A DNA stretch of 64,000 bases from G963665495 sp963667575 (lineage in GTDB: Bacteria > Desulfobacterota > Desulfovibrionia > Desulfovibrionales > Desulfovibrionaceae): contig CAXXHY010000017.1 in assembly GCA_963667575.2 (NCBI GenBank), positions 10,101 to 74,100 on the forward strand. The letters are read 5' to 3'. Below the pieces are notes generated by a model, which saw only the letters and a list, made by a program, of their open reading frames with translations, did no database searches and was not told the DNA's origin. This document shows positions 1 through 8,656 of this stretch, one piece after another. Both the position numbers and the translations under genes were made by a program. Numbering within the stretch: the stretch's first letter is position 1; the number at the start of each line of letters is the position of its first letter.

Positions 1-740
1 TGGCAAACGTTCACTTCGTACTGCAAAAGAAAGGCGGCATAGGCAAAACATTCGTATCCTTCCTTCTCGCTCAATATCTGATGGAAAAATATGGTGCCTG
101 CCACAGCTTCGATACGGACCCGCTCAATAAAACAAGCGGACTTATCAGCATCGACGCCCTGAACGTCAGGGAACTGAAGGTCCTTGATTTCGAAGGCAAT
201 CTTGACAAGCAGCAGTTCGACACACTTGTCGAGTATATTCTGTCCCTTGAAAGCGATGATCACGTTGTAGTCGATAACGGCGCATCTACATTCACGCCGA
301 TGACTTCCTATCTGCGAGAAAACAACGTCCCGCAACTTCTCCAGAACAGCGGACACAACGTCTATGCGCACTGCATTCTCGGCGCGGGAAAAGAACTACA
401 GGACACCACCACGGGAGTCGTCGAGCTATCTAAAATCTTCAATACCATCGTTCTATGGATCAATCCATTCTGGGGAAAGGTCGAGGTCAACGGCATTGGC
501 TTCACTGAAACGAACTTCTTCAATACGCACATTGATAAATTCCATGGAGTGATTCACCTGCCGCAGTACAACAGCTTGCTGAAAACGGACATGATGCTCC
601 TGCTGGGGCAAGCAATAACGTTTCAGCAGCTATCCAACGGCGAAGGAGAAGGAGAAGTGGGCCGCCTTATGCCGAAAATGCGCTTGGAGAGATTCTGGTC
701 GGAGTTCAAGGAATCCTGTCTTGATCCCATAGGATTCTAA
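1..740 (+). CDS. traL: TraL-like ParA/MinD-family ATPase of the conjugation region (lacks only the first base)
   Basis: Reading from base 3 gives ANVHFVLQ followed by a deviant Walker A motif KGGIGKT (about residues 11-17), as in ParA/MinD-type ATPases. The frame implies an ATG whose A lies one base before the window, so the protein is about 246 aa and essentially complete. The start and the motif resemble TraL of IncP (RP4) plasmids, an ATPase encoded near oriT whose role in mating is poorly defined. It is followed on the same strand by an oriT candidate, a relaxosome accessory gene and a relaxase, which supports a transfer role. In RP4 traK-traL-traM diverge from traJ-traI, so the co-directional order here differs. 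Assignment to the ATPase superfamily is firm; the name TraL is an inference from similarity and context. Confidence 0.75.
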   Translation, partial: ANVHFVLQKKGGIGKTFVSFLLAQYLMEKYGACHSFDTDPLNKTSGLISIDALNVRELKVLDFEGNLDKQQFDTLVEYILSLESDDHVVVDNGASTFTPMTSYLRENNVPQLLQNSGHNVYAHCILGAGKELQDTTTGVVELSKIFNTIVLWINPFWGKVEVNGIGFTETNFFNTHIDKFHGVIHLPQYNSLLKTDMMLLLGQAITFQQLSNGEGEGEVGRLMPKMRLERFWSEFKESCLDPIGF

Positions 741-762
741 AGGACGCGAATGGTACCGACAT

Positions 763-1044
763 ATGCAGGTGTTGAGCATCGAATGGACTTCGGATGGGAG
801 CATGAAAGCAATAGTTGTACACAACATGCTCCCAAATGAACATACGATACGCATTTTTGGCGAAAAAGCCGATGTCGTGTCGATTCTGTGCTCATTCGGT
901 GTTGTCAACGCTCAATCAGGTACCTTGCATTACGCGAAAATGTGTGGGCAGGACGTGCAAAGTAGGACCACTTTTCAAGTGGCCACTTTGCGTCCTGCTC
1001 TGGTCAAGACCAGAGATACTTATTCGCTTGCAGCTCAACGTTGA
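763..1044 (+). CDS. Doubtful small ORF overlapping the oriT candidate
   Basis: A 93-codon open frame begins 22 bases after the traL-like stop, where RP4-type modules may carry another small tra gene. No Shine-Dalgarno sequence is visible before its ATG, no family motif is recognisable, and its 3' third runs through the inverted repeats of the oriT candidate. It may be only non-coding DNA between two transfer genes. It is listed because the interval is otherwise unexplained between 741 and 947. Confidence 0.2.
   Translation: MQVLSIEWTSDGSMKAIVVHNMLPNEHTIRIFGEKADVVSILCSFGVVNAQSGTLHYAKMCGQDVQSRTTFQVATLRPALVKTRDTYSLAAQR
948..1015 (+). other. oriT: Candidate origin of transfer (oriT), IncP/MOBP-like nic region
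   Basis: A long imperfect inverted repeat pairs bases 948-963 (GCAGGACGTGCAAAGT) with 985-998 (ACTTTGCGTCCTGC) and encloses a small hairpin (968-982). The right arm ends in TCCTGC, matching the core of the IncP nic consensus, where TraI cuts between G and C in ATCCTG^C; the cut would fall between 997 and 998. A second perfect hairpin, CTCTGGTC-AA-GACCAGAG, follows at 998-1015. The site lies directly upstream of the accessory protein and the MOBP relaxase, the usual place for such an oriT. The repeats are seen in the sequence; the function is inferred. Confidence 0.6.
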
Positions 1045-1057
1045 AAGGATTTTGAAA

Positions 1058-1417
1058 ATGAAGCCGAAACTACCGGACGAACAGCGGAGAAAAATTTGTC
1101 TCAAGGCATACGTGAACCAGGATGATTACGAGCTGATCCTCACATTGAGCCAACGCACCGGATTTACCATTTCCGATCTCTGCCGCCGTGCGCTGCTTGG
1201 CGTAAAAATCGACTCCAGTGAAAATCAGCAGAACTTCAAAAATTTACTCAAAATCAACGCGGATCTCGCACGCCTGGGCGGCCTTCTGAAACTTGGCCTG
1301 ACAACGCCCGCAAGTACATACGCCACGCCTCCAGAGCTGCGAAGAATTTTGAAACTGATTGAAGCACGCCAAAAAGAAATGCGGAGCGTCATTGAAACAA
1401 TACGGGCGGAGCTATGA
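1058..1417 (+). CDS. Relaxosome accessory protein, TraJ/MobC-like
   Basis: A 119-aa protein starting at ATG 1058, with GAAAGGA upstream as ribosome-binding site; the open frame extends upstream but that part overlaps the oriT repeats and lacks a site. The N-terminal half, with the segment LKAYVNQDDYELI and then TGFTISDLCRRALLG, looks like a ribbon-helix-helix DNA-binding fold. This is followed by a helical tail containing the ARLGGLLK-type segment seen in MobC/TraJ accessory proteins. Such proteins bind oriT repeats and load the relaxase. Its stop codon overlaps the start of the relaxase gene (ATGA), implying translational coupling. Confidence 0.7.
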   Translation: MKPKLPDEQRRKICLKAYVNQDDYELILTLSQRTGFTISDLCRRALLGVKIDSSENQQNFKNLLKINADLARLGGLLKLGLTTPASTYATPPELRRILKLIEARQKEMRSVIETIRAEL

Positions 1418-2418
1418 TCAGCAAGCGCGAAAAGCTCGACAATCCGCAGAGCGACAATATCCAGCGCCTCGGCCATTATATCGCGGACACGAAAAACAAC
1501 GGTGAGAAATGCATGTTGGTCTGGTCCGAAGGTTGCTTTGCTGGAGACGATTTCGAGCTTGCCCTGGATGAAATCAAAGCCACCCAGGCCTGCAACCGCC
1601 GTACGAGCAAGGAGAAGACATACCACCTCATCGTCTCCTTCCGCCCCGAAGACGCGCCGAAGCTCAATGAGGACAAGCTCAGGGAAATCGAAAAATCCTT
1701 TGCCGAAACACTGGGCTTTCAACATCACGAACGGGTTTGCGCCGTGCATACAAATACGGCCAATTTGCATATGCACGTTGCCTACAACATGATCAATCCG
1801 CGTACGAAAGCCCGGCATGATCCGGGCTGGGACAAAATCAAACGCGACAAACTCTGCAGGCAACTGGAAAAAGAGTACGGCTTGGCCGTGGATCCTGGCC
1901 GCGATCCAAATGCCCAGCATCCCAAACTCAGCCAGAAATCACGTACGTTCGAGACAAAGACCGGCCTTAAATCCTTTGAAAGCTATGTCCTGGAACGCGG
2001 GGCAACCATCCGCGAAATTCTGGAAAATGCTGAAAACTGGCAACACCTGCAGAAGCAATTGGCCTGGCACGGATTAACGATTCGCTTGCGTGGCAATGGC
2101 TGCGTTCTCTCCGCCGTTGATTCCCCAATCAAAGGCAACCTCCACATAAAGGCTAGTTCCATCGGTCGTGAATTCTCTCGCGCTGCTCTCGAAAAACGCT
2201 TTGGAAACTATCAAGCCAGCACGGGGAAGTATGATATCAATGAACGCTACGATCTTGCGCCAGCAAAAGCCTTGAAAACGTATCAGGAAAAGCAGGCCTG
2301 GAGATTCTATCTGCGGGAGCACAACCGGTTAGCACGCCAGGACAAAGATTTGAAGCAATCATTCAATAATTTCAAATTTCAGATAATCCGCTTTTTTGAG
2401 GCCGGGTACGAGATATAG
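1414..2418 (+). CDS. MOBP-family relaxase (TraI/VirD2-like), short form
   Basis: A 334-aa protein of the relaxase/mobilization nuclease family. Tyr22 in RLGHYIADTK sits exactly where RP4 TraI has its catalytic Tyr22. The metal-binding histidine motif is visible as AVHTNTANLHMHV, with His112, His119 and His121. It would nick one strand of the adjacent oriT and stay bound to the 5' end. It is less than half the length of RP4 TraI (about 730 aa) and ends shortly after the nuclease domain, with no helicase or primase part. This suggests a mobilizable island relaxase rather than a full conjugation system, although the rest of the island lies outside the window. Confidence 0.85.
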   Translation: MISKREKLDNPQSDNIQRLGHYIADTKNNGEKCMLVWSEGCFAGDDFELALDEIKATQACNRRTSKEKTYHLIVSFRPEDAPKLNEDKLREIEKSFAETLGFQHHERVCAVHTNTANLHMHVAYNMINPRTKARHDPGWDKIKRDKLCRQLEKEYGLAVDPGRDPNAQHPKLSQKSRTFETKTGLKSFESYVLERGATIREILENAENWQHLQKQLAWHGLTIRLRGNGCVLSAVDSPIKGNLHIKASSIGREFSRAALEKRFGNYQASTGKYDINERYDLAPAKALKTYQEKQAWRFYLREHNRLARQDKDLKQSFNNFKFQIIRFFEAGYEI

Positions 2419-2503
2419 GAATGATGAGCCTTTTTAGAACTCTGCGAAAAACGTTACAGCTTATCAGACATTATTTGCTTGCCACACGATGGAGAGAATC
2501 GAT

Positions 2504-2701
2504 ATGAGTTATAATACTGAAACCAGACGTGACCAAGACCGAATCCTGACTGTCGACGAAGTTTCCAAACTTCTGCGAGTTCACCGATCTACCATCACCA
2601 GATACGCGATGGCTGGCGAACTTAAGAGTTATACCATTGGCAGTCGCAGATTATTCAGAGAGTCCGATGTCTGGTCGTTCTTTGACAATCGAGAGGCGTA
2701 G
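2504..2701 (+). CDS. Excisionase/AlpA-like helix-turn-helix DNA-binding protein
   Basis: A 65-aa protein. GGAGAG lies 7 bases before ATG 2504, so this start is preferred over ATG 2489 in the same frame. The segment ILTVDEVSKLLRVHRSTITRYAMAGELKSYTIGSRRLF is a textbook excisionase-family winged HTH: helix, turn, recognition helix, then the wing and a W-containing end. Proteins of this kind act as recombination directionality factors or as small regulators of the neighbouring integrase. It lies 20 bases before the integrase gene, as expected for an xis-int pair. Confidence 0.75.
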   Translation: MSYNTETRRDQDRILTVDEVSKLLRVHRSTITRYAMAGELKSYTIGSRRLFRESDVWSFFDNREA

Positions 2702-2721
2702 AGAAGTAGGCAAGGAGCACC

Positions 2722-3867
2722 ATGGCTACTGTATATATCGACAAACGTTCTCGCCAAGGCGGGGGCAACAGTTACGTAGTGACATTCCGCTGCCCACTTA
2801 CAGGGAAGAACAAGTACTACAAAACGTACCGCAAACGCATAGATGCTTCGACTGCAAAAAACAAACTCGTAGCGATGCTTGATTCAGGCAAAATGCCTGA
2901 ACAAAAAAAGAAGTATCGCCCCTTGAAGTTTGAAGATGTCGTTGAGAGTTTGAAGGCGTCATGGCAAGACAAAATGAAGTTCAAACAATTGGCCCCCAAA
3001 ACTGTTGAGGGGTACGTAACTTGGGCAACTGTTCTTTGTCGCGAATTTGGAGATCAACTCCTTACGGAGATCACTCAAGATGACATTCTGGCTTATAGAA
3101 ACAGCCGGGCCATTGATTTGAGCAATGTGACCGCCAACAGAGAGTTGGAAGTCCTGCACCAGATCATGCGTCATGGGATTCATTTGAACGCGCTTGTGGA
3201 GGATCCCACAAAAGGAATCGCCAAACTATCGGAAAAAGAACACGAACGAAGCACCTTCTTGCTCCCTGAACAGCTCACCCGTTTGCTCAAAGAATCGGAA
3301 AAGATCAAACGCCCCGCATACCTCAGCCTTCTTATTCTTTTAGGGGCTGAGCATGGCGCATCAAAGCAGGAGTGCCTTGACTTGCGATGGGAGGATATTG
3401 ACCTTGAGTATAAAGGCACCGGCCTCATAAGGCTTTTCAGGACAAAGAACGGGCGAAAACGGACGGAATACTTGATGCCTAGGACACGCGAAGCCTTACG
3501 TGGCTGGAAGGAACACCTCGAATGGACACGCCATCGCAAGCGGATCGAAGCCAACGACACCTTCGTTATCTGCCGTCTGGACGGAAGTCCGCTCAAACGC
3601 TTTGACAAAGCATTCCGTGGGGCAACCAAACGTGCGGGGTTGGCCGAGCTTCATTTCCACGATTTGCGGCATACCTTCTGCTCCAACATTCTGCTTGTGG
3701 GCGGAGACCTCAAGGATGCCAAGGACATGATCGGTCATTCGGACATTTCAATGACCGACAGATATGCCCACCTGACGGCAGAACACAAGCTCGTGGTTCA
3801 GAAAAAACTGGCCGAGCACTACACGGAAGGTTGCTACATATTTGCCACACAGAGCAAAATTGCATGA
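2722..3867 (+). CDS. Tyrosine recombinase (site-specific integrase) of the island
   Basis: A 381-aa tyrosine recombinase with an N-terminal arm-binding region, a SAM-like core-binding domain (about residues 70-165) and a catalytic domain (about 175-365). Visible catalytic residues are Lys242 (TKNGRKR), His313 and Arg316 in HDLRHTF, His339 (GHSDIS) and the nucleophile Tyr348 (RYAHL). The position that normally carries the first catalytic Arg (GxRxxE) reads GASKQE, so Ser214 stands there. AAGGAGCACC before ATG 2722 is a good ribosome-binding site. It ends 51 bases from the 3' end of tRNA-Pro, the classic arrangement for a tRNA-targeting integrase. Family and role are confident; recombinase activity is uncertain because of the missing Arg. 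Confidence 0.9.
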   Translation: MATVYIDKRSRQGGGNSYVVTFRCPLTGKNKYYKTYRKRIDASTAKNKLVAMLDSGKMPEQKKKYRPLKFEDVVESLKASWQDKMKFKQLAPKTVEGYVTWATVLCREFGDQLLTEITQDDILAYRNSRAIDLSNVTANRELEVLHQIMRHGIHLNALVEDPTKGIAKLSEKEHERSTFLLPEQLTRLLKESEKIKRPAYLSLLILLGAEHGASKQECLDLRWEDIDLEYKGTGLIRLFRTKNGRKRTEYLMPRTREALRGWKEHLEWTRHRKRIEANDTFVICRLDGSPLKRFDKAFRGATKRAGLAELHFHDLRHTFCSNILLVGGDLKDAKDMIGHSDISMTDRYAHLTAEHKLVVQKKLAEHYTEGCYIFATQSKIA

Positions 3868-3906
3868 AAAAAGGCTGATTACCTTTTCAGATAACCAGCC
3901 TTTATT
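3866..3906. terminator. Hairpin between integrase and tRNA-Pro, probably bidirectional
   Basis: AAAGGCTG pairs with CAGCCTTT across a loop with further partial pairing. A run of A on the left gives a T tract for minus-strand transcripts (the tRNA); the right side is moderately T-rich for the plus-strand integrase. Confidence 0.5.
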
Positions 3907-3918
3907 CTTAGCTTTTCG

Positions 3919-3995
3919 TGGTCGGGATGAAAGGATTTGAACCTTCGACCCCCTGAACCCCATTCAGGTGCGCTCCCAGACTGCGCTACATCCCG
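3919..3995 (-). tRNA. tRNA-Pro (anticodon GGG)
   Basis: On the minus strand the acceptor stem CGGGATG pairs with CATCCCG, followed by discriminator A and an encoded CCA. The anticodon stem CCTGA/TCAGG closes the loop ATGGGGT, giving anticodon GGG. The T arm carries GGTTCGAATCC. The 3' end faces the integrase gene, so the 3' half of this tRNA is the likely attB of the island to the left; the second att copy would lie beyond base 1. Confidence 0.95.
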
Positions 3996-4118
3996 ACGCG
4001 AAGAAAGTCTTTTTATCGCCAGGGTCGGACCTTGTCAAACATTTATTTAATTTTTTTTGAACTTTTTCTTTTCGACAATATACCTAGCTGATTTAATTGT
4101 AATATTTGCAAAAAAATA

Positions 4119-4147
4119 AAACAGGGCGGGTTATGGCCGCCCTGTTT
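4119..4147 (-). terminator. Rho-independent terminator of the RND efflux operon
   Basis: An 11-bp perfect stem (AAACAGGGCGG / CCGCCCTGTTT) is followed on the minus strand by a T-rich run. It lies 24 bases beyond the stop codon of the RND pump gene. Confidence 0.85.
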
Positions 4148-4170
4148 GTTTTCATCTTTTATTTGCTTCC

Positions 4171-7100
4171 TCAGCTGTGCTTCACAACTGGTTCGTGCGC
4201 GATGGCCTGTTCCGGCTCTTTCGGTACACCGCTGGATTTCAGGTGGGTTTCGTCCACCTGCTTGTCCTCGGGTTTGCGGTAGAGGTCCATGATGTCCTCC
4301 AGGATGATGTAGAAGGACGGCACCATGACCAGGGTGATGAGCGTGGCAAAGAGGATGCCGAAGCCCAGGGAGATGGCCATGGGGATCAGGAAGCGGGCCT
4401 GCAGCGATGTCTCGAAGATCAGGGGAGCCAGTCCGCCGAAGGTGGTCAGCGTGGTCAGCATGATGGGCCGGAAGCGCTGAACGCCCGAATCCTGGATGGC
4501 GTCAATGGCTTTCATGCCTTCGCGCCGTCGCCTGTTGGCAAAATCAATGAGCACCAGCGAATCATTGACCACAACACCGGTGAGCGCCACAACGCCGAAC
4601 AGGCTGTTGATGCTCATGGAGTATCCCAGGGCCAAGTGGCCGAGGATGGCACCGATGATGCCGAAGGGAATGCAGAACATGATGACCAGCGGCTGCACGT
4701 AACTGCGCAACGGTATGGCCAGCAAGGCGAATATGGCCAGCAGCGAGAGCAGCAACCCGGTGAACAGGCTGTTGGTGGATTCGCGGATATCGGCCTGCTT
4801 GCCTTCAAAGCTGTAGCTCAGACCCGGATGATGGGCCACGATGTCGGGCATGACCTTGACCTTGAGCTCCTGGGCCAGCTGCTCGGCAGCGGACTCCGGA
4901 TGCACGTTGGCGGTCACGGTGACCACGCGCCGGCTGTTGGTCCGTTCGATGGTCGTATAGGCGCGGCTCGGTTCCAGCCGGGCGGCGTTGCGCAGCAGAA
5001 TCTCCTCGCCGTCCGGAGACTTGAGCACCATGTTGTCCAGGCTGGACTCGGTCTCGCGTTCGTCCTCGGGCAGACGGACGCGTACGGTGACTTCATTGGT
5101 GCCGCGTTGCTGCTTTACCGCTTCATAGCCGTAAAACGCGTGGCGCAGCTGATTGGCCACTTCCTGGGAAGTCAGGCCCACGCGCTCGCCCGCGGGCAGC
5201 AGATGCACGCTGTACTGTTTTTTACCCTGGGCCGAACCATCGTATATGTCGCTGACGCCGCCGAAGTCTTCCAGCCGCTTGGCCAGTTCCTTGCCTGCGG
5301 CTTTCAGCTGGTCGATATTTCTGTGGCTCAAACGGACGGACAAGCCCTTGCCTGCGCCCGGACCGCCGTGGTCGGATTCGAAGCTGACGGATTCGGCGCC
5401 CAGAATGGAGCCAGTGGCCGCACGCCAGCGATTGGTCACCTCGGCCGTGCTTACGGGCCGGATTTCCGGGTCGGTCAGAAAGATGCGGCTGGTTATGGTG
5501 TTTTCATCCACATCCGTACTCACGCCCAGGCTCAGTTTGTCGCCGCCGGACGCGTCAATGACCCTCTGCGCCGACTGCACGAGCTGTTCTTCCACCTGCT
5601 TGATACGGCTGGTGGGGGACCCATAGGGCAGCTCCACCTCGCAGTAGGCGAAATCCGATTCAATCTTGGGGAAAAGCACCAGGCCCGTACGTCCGGAGGC
5701 CACGTATCCGGTGACGATCAAAAACAACGCCACGCCCACTGCAACCACCGTGTATCTGTATTCCAGGGTCAGTCGCAAAAAGGGGCCGTACGCCTTGCGG
5801 ACGAATTCTTCAAAACCGCGGCTGAAACGTTCCTGGAATCTGGCCAGGGTGCGAAAAATGCCGAACGGGAAACCGTGATATTTGAAGCCTCTGGGCTTGT
5901 GGCCGATATGCGCGGGCAAAATAAAGAGACTTTCGAACAGCGAAATGGCGAACACGCTGATGACAACCATGGGGATGAACTTGAACATCTTGCCCATGAA
6001 TCCGGGAATGAAGAGCATGGGCAGAAAGGTCACCATGTTGGTCACCACGCTGAAGATCACGGGCATGGCCACTTCCCTGGCTCCGTCCACGGCCGCCCGC
6101 AGGTAGCCCTTGCCCAGACTTCGATGGTGGTAGACGTTTTCGCCCACCACAATGGCGTCGTCCACCACAATGCCCAGTGTGACGATGAAGGCGAACATGG
6201 TGATCATGTTGATGCTGAAGCCCATGCAGGACAGGATCAGAAAGGAGCCGAGAAAGGAAACCGGAATGCCCATGCTGACCCAGAAGGCCAGGCGGATTTC
6301 CAGAAATAGTGCCAGGCAGACGAATACCAGGGCCAGGCCCATGTAGGCGTTGCTCAGCAGCAACTCGGCCCGCTGATTGAAAATGACCGAGGCATCGCGG
6401 CGGACTTCGAGATGCAGCCCTCCGGGAAGATTGTCCTCAACGTTCTTGATGATCTTCTTGGCAGCGCCGGCCACGGAACCGGGGGTCTGTGAGCCCACAC
6501 GGTACACATCCACCATGATGGCGCGATTGCCGTTGAACGAGGCCCACATGTCCGAGTCCTCAAAGCCTTCGCGGACAGTGGCCACATCTTCAAGAAGAAT
6601 CCGGCTGCCGTCTTCCAGTGTCAGCAGAGGAATCCGGGCGTACTCCTCACCGGTCCGTTTGCGATCGTCCATACGAACGAGAATTTCACCGCTGGAGGTT
6701 TTGAGGCTGCCGCCGCCCTGCTCCACCGAAGCATTGCTCACGGCCTCGGCCACGTCCGCCATGGTCAGGCCGTAGCGCCGCAGGTTTTCCTGGGAAATTT
6801 CAATGTGTATTTCGTAATCACGGACACCGCTCAGCTCAACCTGCGTGATGTCCGAGCTTTGCAGAAGTTCGTCCTTGATATCCTCGCCCTTTTCACGCAA
6901 AACGCGCTCGGGCTGATCTCCGTACAAAATAAAGGAGATAACTTCGTGCTGATGACTCTCGATGCTCACCGAGGGTTCTTCGGCTTCGTCGGGGAAGTTG
7001 TCGATCTGGTCGATCTCCCCTTTGATGTCCTGCCACAGACGTACGATGTCCGCCCCTTCCAGGGCTTCCACGCTGACCGTGCCCGAACCTTCCGAGGCGG

Positions 7101-7377
7101 TGGCGTCCACTTCCTTGACGCCTTCGAGCCCCTGAATAGCCTGCTCGATGGGCAGCAGCACGCCTTCTTCCACTTCCTCCGGACCTGCGCCCGGCAAGGC
7201 CACGGAGATCGTGACCGTATCCATGTTGAATTCGGGAAAGACTTCCTGCTTCACCTGCAGGGCCATCATCAACCCGCCCACCAGGCAAAGCACCATTATA
7301 ATGTTGGCTGCGACCGAGTTGCCCACCATCCAGGCAATGGGGCCTTTGGGCTGCTTGCCCCCGACCTTGTTACTCAT
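4171..7377 (-). CDS. RND-superfamily efflux transporter, inner-membrane pump subunit (AcrB/MexB type)
   Basis: A 1068-aa protein of normal RND length with a first membrane helix near residues 15-37, two large periplasmic loops and two bundles of membrane helices. Helix 4 carries the proton-relay motif GIVVDDAIVVGEN (two adjacent Asp), typical of the HAE-1 drug-efflux family. The helix-1 region reads NSVAANIIMVLCLVGG and is followed by VFPEF, a frequent signature. It would take up hydrophobic or amphiphilic compounds from the periplasm or inner membrane and export them with proton import. Its start overlaps the end of the upstream adaptor gene by 8 bases, so the two are co-translated. No outer-membrane channel gene is adjacent; a TolC elsewhere must be used. 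The substrate cannot be told. Confidence 0.93.
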   Translation of the reverse strand: MSNKVGGKQPKGPIAWMVGNSVAANIIMVLCLVGGLMMALQVKQEVFPEFNMDTVTISVALPGAGPEEVEEGVLLPIEQAIQGLEGVKEVDATASEGSGTVSVEALEGADIVRLWQDIKGEIDQIDNFPDEAEEPSVSIESHQHEVISFILYGDQPERVLREKGEDIKDELLQSSDITQVELSGVRDYEIHIEISQENLRRYGLTMADVAEAVSNASVEQGGGSLKTSSGEILVRMDDRKRTGEEYARIPLLTLEDGSRILLEDVATVREGFEDSDMWASFNGNRAIMVDVYRVGSQTPGSVAGAAKKIIKNVEDNLPGGLHLEVRRDASVIFNQRAELLLSNAYMGLALVFVCLALFLEIRLAFWVSMGIPVSFLGSFLILSCMGFSINMITMFAFIVTLGIVVDDAIVVGENVYHHRSLGKGYLRAAVDGAREVAMPVIFSVVTNMVTFLPMLFIPGFMGKMFKFIPMVVISVFAISLFESLFILPAHIGHKPRGFKYHGFPFGIFRTLARFQERFSRGFEEFVRKAYGPFLRLTLEYRYTVVAVGVALFLIVTGYVASGRTGLVLFPKIESDFAYCEVELPYGSPTSRIKQVEEQLVQSAQRVIDASGGDKLSLGVSTDVDENTITSRIFLTDPEIRPVSTAEVTNRWRAATGSILGAESVSFESDHGGPGAGKGLSVRLSHRNIDQLKAAGKELAKRLEDFGGVSDIYDGSAQGKKQYSVHLLPAGERVGLTSQEVANQLRHAFYGYEAVKQQRGTNEVTVRVRLPEDERETESSLDNMVLKSPDGEEILLRNAARLEPSRAYTTIERTNSRRVVTVTANVHPESAAEQLAQELKVKVMPDIVAHHPGLSYSFEGKQADIRESTNSLFTGLLLSLLAIFALLAIPLRSYVQPLVIMFCIPFGIIGAILGHLALGYSMSINSLFGVVALTGVVVNDSLVLIDFANRRRREGMKAIDAIQDSGVQRFRPIMLTTLTTFGGLAPLIFETSLQARFLIPMAISLGFGILFATLITLVMVPSFYIILEDIMDLYRKPEDKQVDETHLKSSGVPKEPEQAIAHEPVVKHS

Positions 7378-8656
7378 TCATTTTCTCCGGGCCCTGGTGC
7401 GTCTTGTCATCTGGGCCTGGTGCGGCCGGCGCGGCGGTTTTTTCGGGCGAGTCAGCTCCCATGGCGGTTACTTTTTTTTCCTGCTCCTCGCGTACGGTGA
7501 GCTTCATCCCCTGTACGGACGAAGAAAGATCGGAAAGAACAACCTTGTCGCCCTGAACGAGGCCCGAGGACACCAGCACGTTGTCGTCGCCTTTCCAGGC
7601 CAGACCCACTTTGCGGATATCCAGGCTGCCGTTGTGGGCAATCCAGACCGTATCATCCATACGCAGAGCCGTACGCGGCAGCTTCACCACGTTCTGTACG
7701 GGCTTGCCCTGAATCTCCACACGCACGTAGTCGCCGATGAGCAACGGCGGGCCTTTTTTGGCTGTATCCAATCCGAGCGGATCCTTGACCTCCACCAGAA
7801 CCATGGCCAGACGCGAACTGTCCGCGAGCGTACCGGTAAGGCGCAGTACGTGCCCGTTCCATTCGCCGTTGCTGGTCTGGGAGTAGACCTTGACCGGCGC
7901 TCCACCCTTCAGAGAAAAATCGATGTGCTGCAGGCGATCAATGGGAACGGCCACTTCGATCCAGTAGGCATCCGTGGAAACAATGGTGCCGAGTTCCTCA
8001 TGAGCGCTGACATTGGACCCGACGCTGACTTCGCGCTTGGTGATCAAACCGTTGAAAGGCGCCTTGATCACGGTACGGTCCACGTTGAGCTGGGCCATGT
8101 CCACTGCGGCCTTTTCAACATCAAGATTGGCGATGGCCTGCTTCAGGTTGGGTTCGCGCAAAACCAGCTTGGTCTCCAGCATAGGGGTTTTGGCGCTTTC
8201 ATCCAAGGACTTGAAGACCTCTTTCACCACCTTTTGCTGGCCGTATTCGATCTCCAGATCCGCTCTTTTAGACTCGTAATTGCTTTTGGCCTCGTACAGG
8301 TCGATTTCGTATTCCTTCTTGTCCAGGTTGACGACTTCCTCGTCCTTGGTTATCAGTCCGCCGGGCAGAAACTGAGCGGCAATGGCAACCACCCTGCCAT
8401 CAACTTCCGGTTCGAGAGTCACTTCCTGGGAAGCTTCCACGGTTCCCTGTCCTTTTACCACCACCGGCGCTTCCGTGGTCTTGGCCTCGAGCACTTCGAC
8501 CAGGGGCACCTGTTCGGCGGTTTTCACTCTGTGCATCTGCGGGCGCGTCTCGAGGAAGTACACGGCCACACCAGCCCCGCCGACCACGAGCAACGTCGGC
8601 AACAGAAATTTAAGGATGGTTTTAAAAGCAGATGTCTTTTTATGCGTTTCGTTCAT
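7370..8656 (-). CDS. RND efflux periplasmic adaptor subunit (membrane fusion protein, HlyD/AcrA family)
   Basis: A 428-aa protein with an N-terminal membrane segment (about residues 13-32), then a lipoyl-like half-motif (VEASQEVTLEPEVDGRVVAI). A coiled-coil hairpin (about 110-180) follows, then the second lipoyl half (APFNGLITKREVSVGSNV) and beta-barrel and membrane-proximal domains. It bridges the inner-membrane pump encoded just downstream to an outer-membrane channel. The C-terminal tail after about residue 385 is Pro/Ala/Glu-rich and probably disordered. It is the first gene of a two-gene operon. Confidence 0.9.
   Translation of the reverse strand: MNETHKKTSAFKTILKFLLPTLLVVGGAGVAVYFLETRPQMHRVKTAEQVPLVEVLEAKTTEAPVVVKGQGTVEASQEVTLEPEVDGRVVAIAAQFLPGGLITKDEEVVNLDKKEYEIDLYEAKSNYESKRADLEIEYGQQKVVKEVFKSLDESAKTPMLETKLVLREPNLKQAIANLDVEKAAVDMAQLNVDRTVIKAPFNGLITKREVSVGSNVSAHEELGTIVSTDAYWIEVAVPIDRLQHIDFSLKGGAPVKVYSQTSNGEWNGHVLRLTGTLADSSRLAMVLVEVKDPLGLDTAKKGPPLLIGDYVRVEIQGKPVQNVVKLPRTALRMDDTVWIAHNGSLDIRKVGLAWKGDDNVLVSSGLVQGDKVVLSDLSSSVQGMKLTVREEQEKKVTAMGADSPEKTAAPAAPGPDDKTHQGPEKMNE

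Noticed and set aside
4177..6309. 710-codon plus-strand open frame
   Set aside because: Antisense to the RND pump gene, with no ribosome-binding site or family motif; long antisense frames are expected opposite GC-rich genes.
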